A stretch of DNA of 9,986 bases. Origin: Cyanobacteria bacterium HKST-UBA02. Lineage in GTDB: Bacteria; Cyanobacteriota; Vampirovibrionia; Obscuribacterales; Obscuribacteraceae. The stretch spans positions 443 to 10,428 of the forward strand of contig JAGQHH010000010.1 in assembly GCA_020431945.1 (NCBI GenBank), read 5' to 3'. Positions 7,766-9,986 of this stretch are shown here, one piece after another. The notes under the pieces were generated by a model. It had not been told where the DNA came from and ran no database searches. It worked only from the letters and a program-made list of their open reading frames with translations. Position 1 is the first letter of the stretch. Each line of letters starts with the position of its first letter. The translations under genes and the position numbers were made by a program.

Positions 7766-7841
7766 GGGCATCGGATCGTGTCAGCCTCATGGGCAGGCAT
7801 TTCGGTATCGCCGAAGTGCTTTTCAGGCGCGATCCGTGCCC
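7766..7841 (+). terminator. Nested inverted repeats with probable terminator core after the small membrane-protein gene
   Basis: The core is a 9-bp stem GCATTTCGG/CCGAAGTGC (one G-U pair) with loop TATCG at 7797-7819, followed by TTTTC, a modest T-run that fits a weak intrinsic terminator for the gene ending at 7746. Outside it, GGGCATCGGATCGTGTC (7766-7782) can pair with GGCGCGATCCGTGCCC (7826-7841) with one bulge and two G-U pairs, enclosing the core hairpin. Such nesting could be a terminator embedded in a regulated leader. No experimental or comparative support is available here. Confidence 0.6.
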
Positions 7842-7845
7842 TTCC

Positions 7846-7879
7846 GGCTCTACTGGAGCCTTGATTCGCTACTGGCGAA
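7846..7879 (+). promoter_or_regulatory. Twin hairpins with identical TACTG loops in the leader of the cysteine-motif gene
   Basis: Two adjacent 5-bp hairpins carry different stems but the same five-base loop: GGCTC-TACTG-GAGCC (7846-7860) and TTCGC-TACTG-GCGAA (7865-7879), four bases apart. The second ends just before the ribosome-binding site AGAGAAGGA (7882-7890) of the gene starting at 7899. Identical loops on unlike stems suggest a repeated recognition element for a protein or RNA acting on translation, or a two-site RNA element. Chance cannot be ruled out with stems this short. Confidence 0.5.
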
Positions 7880-7898
7880 CAAGAGAAGGAATCTCAAC

Positions 7899-8567
7899 AT
7901 GACTGCCACTCTCAAGTGCGGAGTCGAATGCAAGAGCTGCACCAAGCATGCTCCCGGCAAGACGGTCTCGAAACAATGGGGCGCCCATAAGGGCAACGAT
8001 CTCATCGCTGTCGAGAACATGGCCCTCAAGCTCAACGGTGTTCTGATCTGCTGCAAATGCGGCTCCCGAATCGGCACCGACGACGACGAGCCCATCCCCC
8101 AGGAGGCAGCCGAAGTGATCGGCTCGCTGCTCACCGATTGTTTCTTCGAGGTGACCAGCGTTACCGATCAGGATAGCGGACAGCCTTTCGTCTGGCTGGC
8201 AAGCCGGCTACAGCCGAACCTGTTGTGTCAGGTGCGCTGGTTCAGGGATGAAAGGTGGATCGAGGGCATGCCGGAGCGTGATCCGAAAATTGCCAGCGCC
8301 ATCGACTACGATCCCAGTCAGCTCAAGGAGAGGCATCCTGCCATCGTCGAGAATACGATAAGGCGGCTTATCGATCGAGGTATCGCTCTCACCGAGCTGC
8401 CCAAGAACGGTAATGCCTACGTTCACATGGCTGCCATCGTCGAGCACTACAGGACTCACCTGGCCACGCCGGTGGTGGTCGGTCCCGAACTGGACCCGGA
8501 AAACCCGCCCACCATAGAGGATGTGCGGGCTCCGCTCTGGCTGCAGGTGATGCTGCGCTGGAACTGA
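7899..8567 (+). CDS. Cysteine-motif (putative zinc-binding) protein, unknown function
   Basis: I do not recognise this 222-residue protein. Its N-terminal 60 residues hold two cysteine clusters, C7-x3-C11-x2-C14 and C51-C52-x-C54, which could together ligate a metal in a zinc-ribbon-like fold. The remaining ~160 residues look soluble and mixed alpha/beta, with a helical basic stretch (NTIRRLIDRGIALTELPK) and a tryptophan-rich end (APLWLQVMLRWN). There are no membrane segments. I chose the ATG at 7899 because AGAAGGA lies about nine bases upstream; an in-frame GTG at 7836 lies inside an inverted repeat and would add 21 unlike residues. The gene is followed ten bases later by a strong terminator and preceded by a structured leader, so it is probably its own transcription unit. 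Confidence 0.78.
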   Translation: MTATLKCGVECKSCTKHAPGKTVSKQWGAHKGNDLIAVENMALKLNGVLICCKCGSRIGTDDDEPIPQEAAEVIGSLLTDCFFEVTSVTDQDSGQPFVWLASRLQPNLLCQVRWFRDERWIEGMPERDPKIASAIDYDPSQLKERHPAIVENTIRRLIDRGIALTELPKNGNAYVHMAAIVEHYRTHLATPVVVGPELDPENPPTIEDVRAPLWLQVMLRWN

Positions 8568-8576
8568 TCTGAATTC

Positions 8577-8624
8577 GGTGCCTCGTGACTGCAAAGTCAC
8601 GGGGCACCGTTTTCTTTTTCTTTC
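8577..8624 (+). terminator. Intrinsic terminator of the cysteine-motif gene
   Basis: The stem GGTGCC-TCGTGACT pairs with AGTCACG-GGGCACC around the loop GCAA (8577-8608), with one weak position in the middle. It is followed by GTTTTCTTTTTCTTTC. It lies ten bases beyond the stop codon at 8565-8567. This is a textbook rho-independent terminator. Confidence 0.92.
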
Positions 8625-8661
8625 AAAACTCTACGATAAGATATAAAAGAAGATCAGGCGA

Positions 8662-8726
8662 GATAGAGTTTCCCGAGTCTTTCTATCTGGTTGTGAAACC
8701 GGATAGAGTTTCTCGCGTTTTTCTAT
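8662..8726. repeat. Tandem 25-base repeat, 40-base period, flanking a GTGA-loop hairpin
   Basis: Two copies at 8662-8686 and 8702-8726 begin GATAGAGTTTC, end TTTCTAT, and differ at only three positions. Each copy is also an interrupted palindrome (ATAGA...TCTAT). Between them, CTGGTT (8687-8692) and AACCGG (8697-8702) pair around GTGA, a GNRA-type tetraloop, with one G-U pair. A partial inverted copy (ATAGAAAG) lies near 8759. The block sits in AT-rich DNA between two convergent terminators, so it may be a protein-binding array, an RNA element or a small mobile-repeat remnant. I do not recognise it. Confidence 0.7.
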
Positions 8727-8767
8727 TGGTGTCCTCGAAAGACTACGAAGGCTTATAATAGAAAGTC

Positions 8768-8806
8768 AAAATAAAAAAGAAAAGGCTCTTCCTTGCGGGA
8801 AAAGCC
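8768..8806 (-). terminator. Intrinsic terminator of the minus-strand gene pair
   Basis: Read on the minus strand, GGCTTTTCC (8806-8798) pairs with GGAAGAGCC (8792-8784) around a five-base loop with one G-U pair, followed by TTTTCTTTTTTATTTT (8783-8768). It lies about 20 bases beyond the stop of the minus-strand gene ending at 8827. It faces the plus-strand terminator at 8577-8624, leaving about 140 bases between the two. Confidence 0.9.
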
Positions 8807-8826
8807 CTTTCCTGTAAAGCTCGGAC

Positions 8827-9279
8827 TCAGATTTTCAGCGCTACCACTCCCTTGCTCTTACCGGTCCGGGTGTCGAACTGATAGAAAGAGAGCGGTGTTT
8901 GTCCATTGCCGGGATTGACGATGATCGGCTCCATGGTGCCGCCATAGAGCTTCCTGAGTCTGGAACCATCCGACTCGTGCTCGGCCAGAAGCGCCGGCTC
9001 GAGCTCTTTCAGAAAGTCGAGGTCGACTCCCAGCGGGTCGAAACAGGCGTCGAAATCAGCCGGACGGTGCTTCGCCGTGACCAGGCTGCCGCCGACATAG
9101 ATTGTCTGGCAGTCTGCAAGGCGCAGCATGTCGACCAGTTCCGCCATGCCGTCAATCAATCGTAGCCTGGTCCTGCCCCTGCCGAATTGCAGTCGGAAGG
9201 AAGGCCAGTCCAGATTGTGGATGCCGGGTACCAGCGTGCCGTCTTCTTGTCTGGCTGGACTCAGGGATTTGCCGCTCAT
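8827..9279 (-). CDS. Minimal nucleotidyltransferase-like protein (DUF6932-like)
   Basis: A 150-residue protein with the nucleotidyltransferase superfamily signature: YVGGSLVTAK (Gly63-Gly64-Ser65), then nine residues, then Asp75-Phe-Asp77, matching the G[GS]-x9-13-D-x-D metal/nucleotide site. The preceding LVPGIHNLDWPSFRLQFG and the C-terminal YQFDTRTGKSKGVVAL resemble the DUF6932 family as I remember it. Family knowledge suggests nucleotide or AMP transfer to a protein or RNA; members often sit in toxin-antitoxin or defence neighbourhoods. I chose the ATG at 9279 because it overlaps the upstream stop as ATGA (4 bases), indicating translational coupling. An in-frame ATG at 9399 would overlap the upstream gene by over 120 bases and add 40 low-complexity residues. 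The substrate is unknown. Confidence 0.82.
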   Translation of the reverse strand: MSGKSLSPARQEDGTLVPGIHNLDWPSFRLQFGRGRTRLRLIDGMAELVDMLRLADCQTIYVGGSLVTAKHRPADFDACFDPLGVDLDFLKELEPALLAEHESDGSRLRKLYGGTMEPIIVNPGNGQTPLSFYQFDTRTGKSKGVVALKI

Positions 9280-9896
9280 GACGGTTGTCCGCCAAGAGGA
9301 GTACAGGTCAGGCCGCGGCTGTCGTAGGTCACCGCGAACTCGCTGTAGGCGATGTCGTGGCTTTCCATTTGCTGCGGGAACCAGTGGCTCAGATGCCACC
9401 AGTGCTCGCTGCGGTAGACCGAGACGGTCCGGTGAGTGAGCCCGAAACGGGCAATGAGACTGCCACCAGGGGCGATGCTCACCAGGTGTCCGCGAGCACG
9501 GTGAGTGCTGTAGGAGCCGAAATAGGAAGCATCGGCTTCCCGGAGGATGGTGCAGTCCGGTCCCGTCTCGATGTCGGCTTTGTGGAAGCCGTCCAGCAAG
9601 AGATTGAGAAGGATGGTGCCTTCATCACTCTTGTCCGGAGCTGTGAGGGTACCGGATTTCGCATCGAAGCCGGCTGTGATAAGCCGGTTCAGATTGGTGG
9701 AGGCGGGAGCCTCGATGAGGCTGTCGGAGAACATGATTAGCTCTCCTCTTGCCACCTCCTCGGTTCGGAAGATGTTGCCGAGCTCATAGGTCCGGCCGAG
9801 AATCACGGCGGGACGCTGGGAGCCGGTCCAGACGCGCATGCCGGAGACAAGCGCGAAATCGGTTTTGCCGGTAATCGAAAGGCTGTGACATTTCAT
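9276..9896 (-). CDS. Unknown 206-residue protein, coupled to the nucleotidyltransferase gene
   Basis: I do not recognise this protein. It has no signal peptide or membrane helix. It appears beta-rich, with many alternating short hydrophobic strands and glycine turns (for example GRTYELGNIF, HLVSIAPGGSLIARFG), and has an aromatic/histidine-rich patch near residues 161-173 (YRSEHWWHLSHWF). It has three cysteines (3, 115, 198). Its ATG at 9896 follows a purine-rich AAGAGAAA about ten bases upstream. Its stop overlaps the start of the nucleotidyltransferase gene as ATGA, so the two are one operon and are probably made in fixed ratio. Partner, substrate-binding or antitoxin roles are all possible; none is shown by the sequence. 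Confidence 0.78.
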   Translation of the reverse strand: MKCHSLSITGKTDFALVSGMRVWTGSQRPAVILGRTYELGNIFRTEEVARGELIMFSDSLIEAPASTNLNRLITAGFDAKSGTLTAPDKSDEGTILLNLLLDGFHKADIETGPDCTILREADASYFGSYSTHRARGHLVSIAPGGSLIARFGLTHRTVSVYRSEHWWHLSHWFPQQMESHDIAYSEFAVTYDSRGLTCTPLGGQPS

Positions 9897-9938
9897 TCTG
9901 GGATTTCTCTTGGGGGTTTGAATCCGAAGAGTGTTCGG

Positions 9939-9970
9939 AAAAATGAGGGGGCTGCCATCGGGCAGCCCCC
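9939..9970 (-). terminator. Minus-strand terminator for a gene beyond the right edge
   Basis: A perfect 10-bp stem, GGGGGCTGCC (9947-9956) with GGCAGCCCCC (9961-9970), has a four-base loop. On the minus strand it is followed by TCATTTTT, a T-run, while the plus-strand side has none. It therefore probably ends a minus-strand gene lying to the right of the window, and the operon starting at 9896 then begins with its own promoter in the ~40 bases between, or by read-through. A small hairpin CCGAA-GAGTG-TTCGG (9924-9938) lies in that gap. Confidence 0.75.
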
Positions 9971-9986
9971 TGCCAGAGAAGGGGTC

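Noticed and set aside
8662..8726. CRISPR array
   Set aside because: There are only two repeat units, the spacer is 15 bases and itself palindromic, and no cas genes are present.
8726..8759. Promoter TTGGTG ... TATAAT in the convergent intergenic region
   Set aside because: The spacing is 22 bases, too long for a standard promoter, and no gene follows on the plus strand.
9280..9399. Extended start of the nucleotidyltransferase at 9399
   Set aside because: It would overlap the upstream gene by more than 120 bases with arginine-rich low-complexity residues, whereas the ATGA overlap at 9276-9279 is a standard coupling arrangement.
9276..9896. HEPN-type partner for the nucleotidyltransferase, from an R-x4-H match (RFGLTH)
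   Set aside because: The protein appears beta-rich, whereas HEPN domains are helical bundles; a single short motif match is likely chance.

Overview
The window is bacterial DNA in which two base-composition styles meet. Positions 1 to about 1,900 are very GC-rich (sampled 60-base rows run about 63-73%), and all nine tyrosine codons there are TAC. They carry the 3' part of folD, then metF, then the first third of icd: one-carbon (folate) metabolism and the TCA cycle. The FolD glycine motif (GRGPTLGRP) and the composition fit a high-GC actinobacterium, possibly Acidimicrobiia-like; this is inference. From about 1,990 to the end the coding DNA is less GC-rich, five of the six remaining icd tyrosines are TAT, and the intergenic DNA is distinctly AT-rich with T-rich intrinsic terminators. 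The switch falls inside icd, at its most conserved block ([13 protein letters not shown]). The window may therefore be a chimeric assembly, or a recombination joint, of two organisms. I cannot assign the right-hand organism.

Layout: folD (partial) - metF - icd - terminator - about 0.5 kb of AT-rich leader - one very large gene (1,333 codons) - a strong hairpin - a small four-helix membrane protein - a structured 150-base leader - a cysteine-motif protein of unknown function - terminator. A convergent intergenic region then holds a 25-base tandem repeat and a minus-strand terminator. Two minus-strand genes overlap by ATGA: an unrecognised 206-residue protein followed by a minimal nucleotidyltransferase (DUF6932-like). 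A further minus-strand terminator sits at the right edge.

The centrepiece is the 1,333-residue protein. It joins an N-terminal signal-anchor, a catalase-related haem domain (His101, Asn175, Arg361-x3-Tyr365), a cyclooxygenase/alpha-dioxygenase-type haem domain (WIQFxxH with His553; EHN 676-678; Tyr794-x2-His797), four membrane segments and an extra C-terminal domain. The simplest reading is a membrane-bound two-step oxylipin enzyme: the dioxygenase makes a fatty-acid hydroperoxide and the catalase-related domain rearranges or cleaves it. The small membrane protein that follows may belong to the same operon. Both the activity and the operon are inferred from motifs and spacing.
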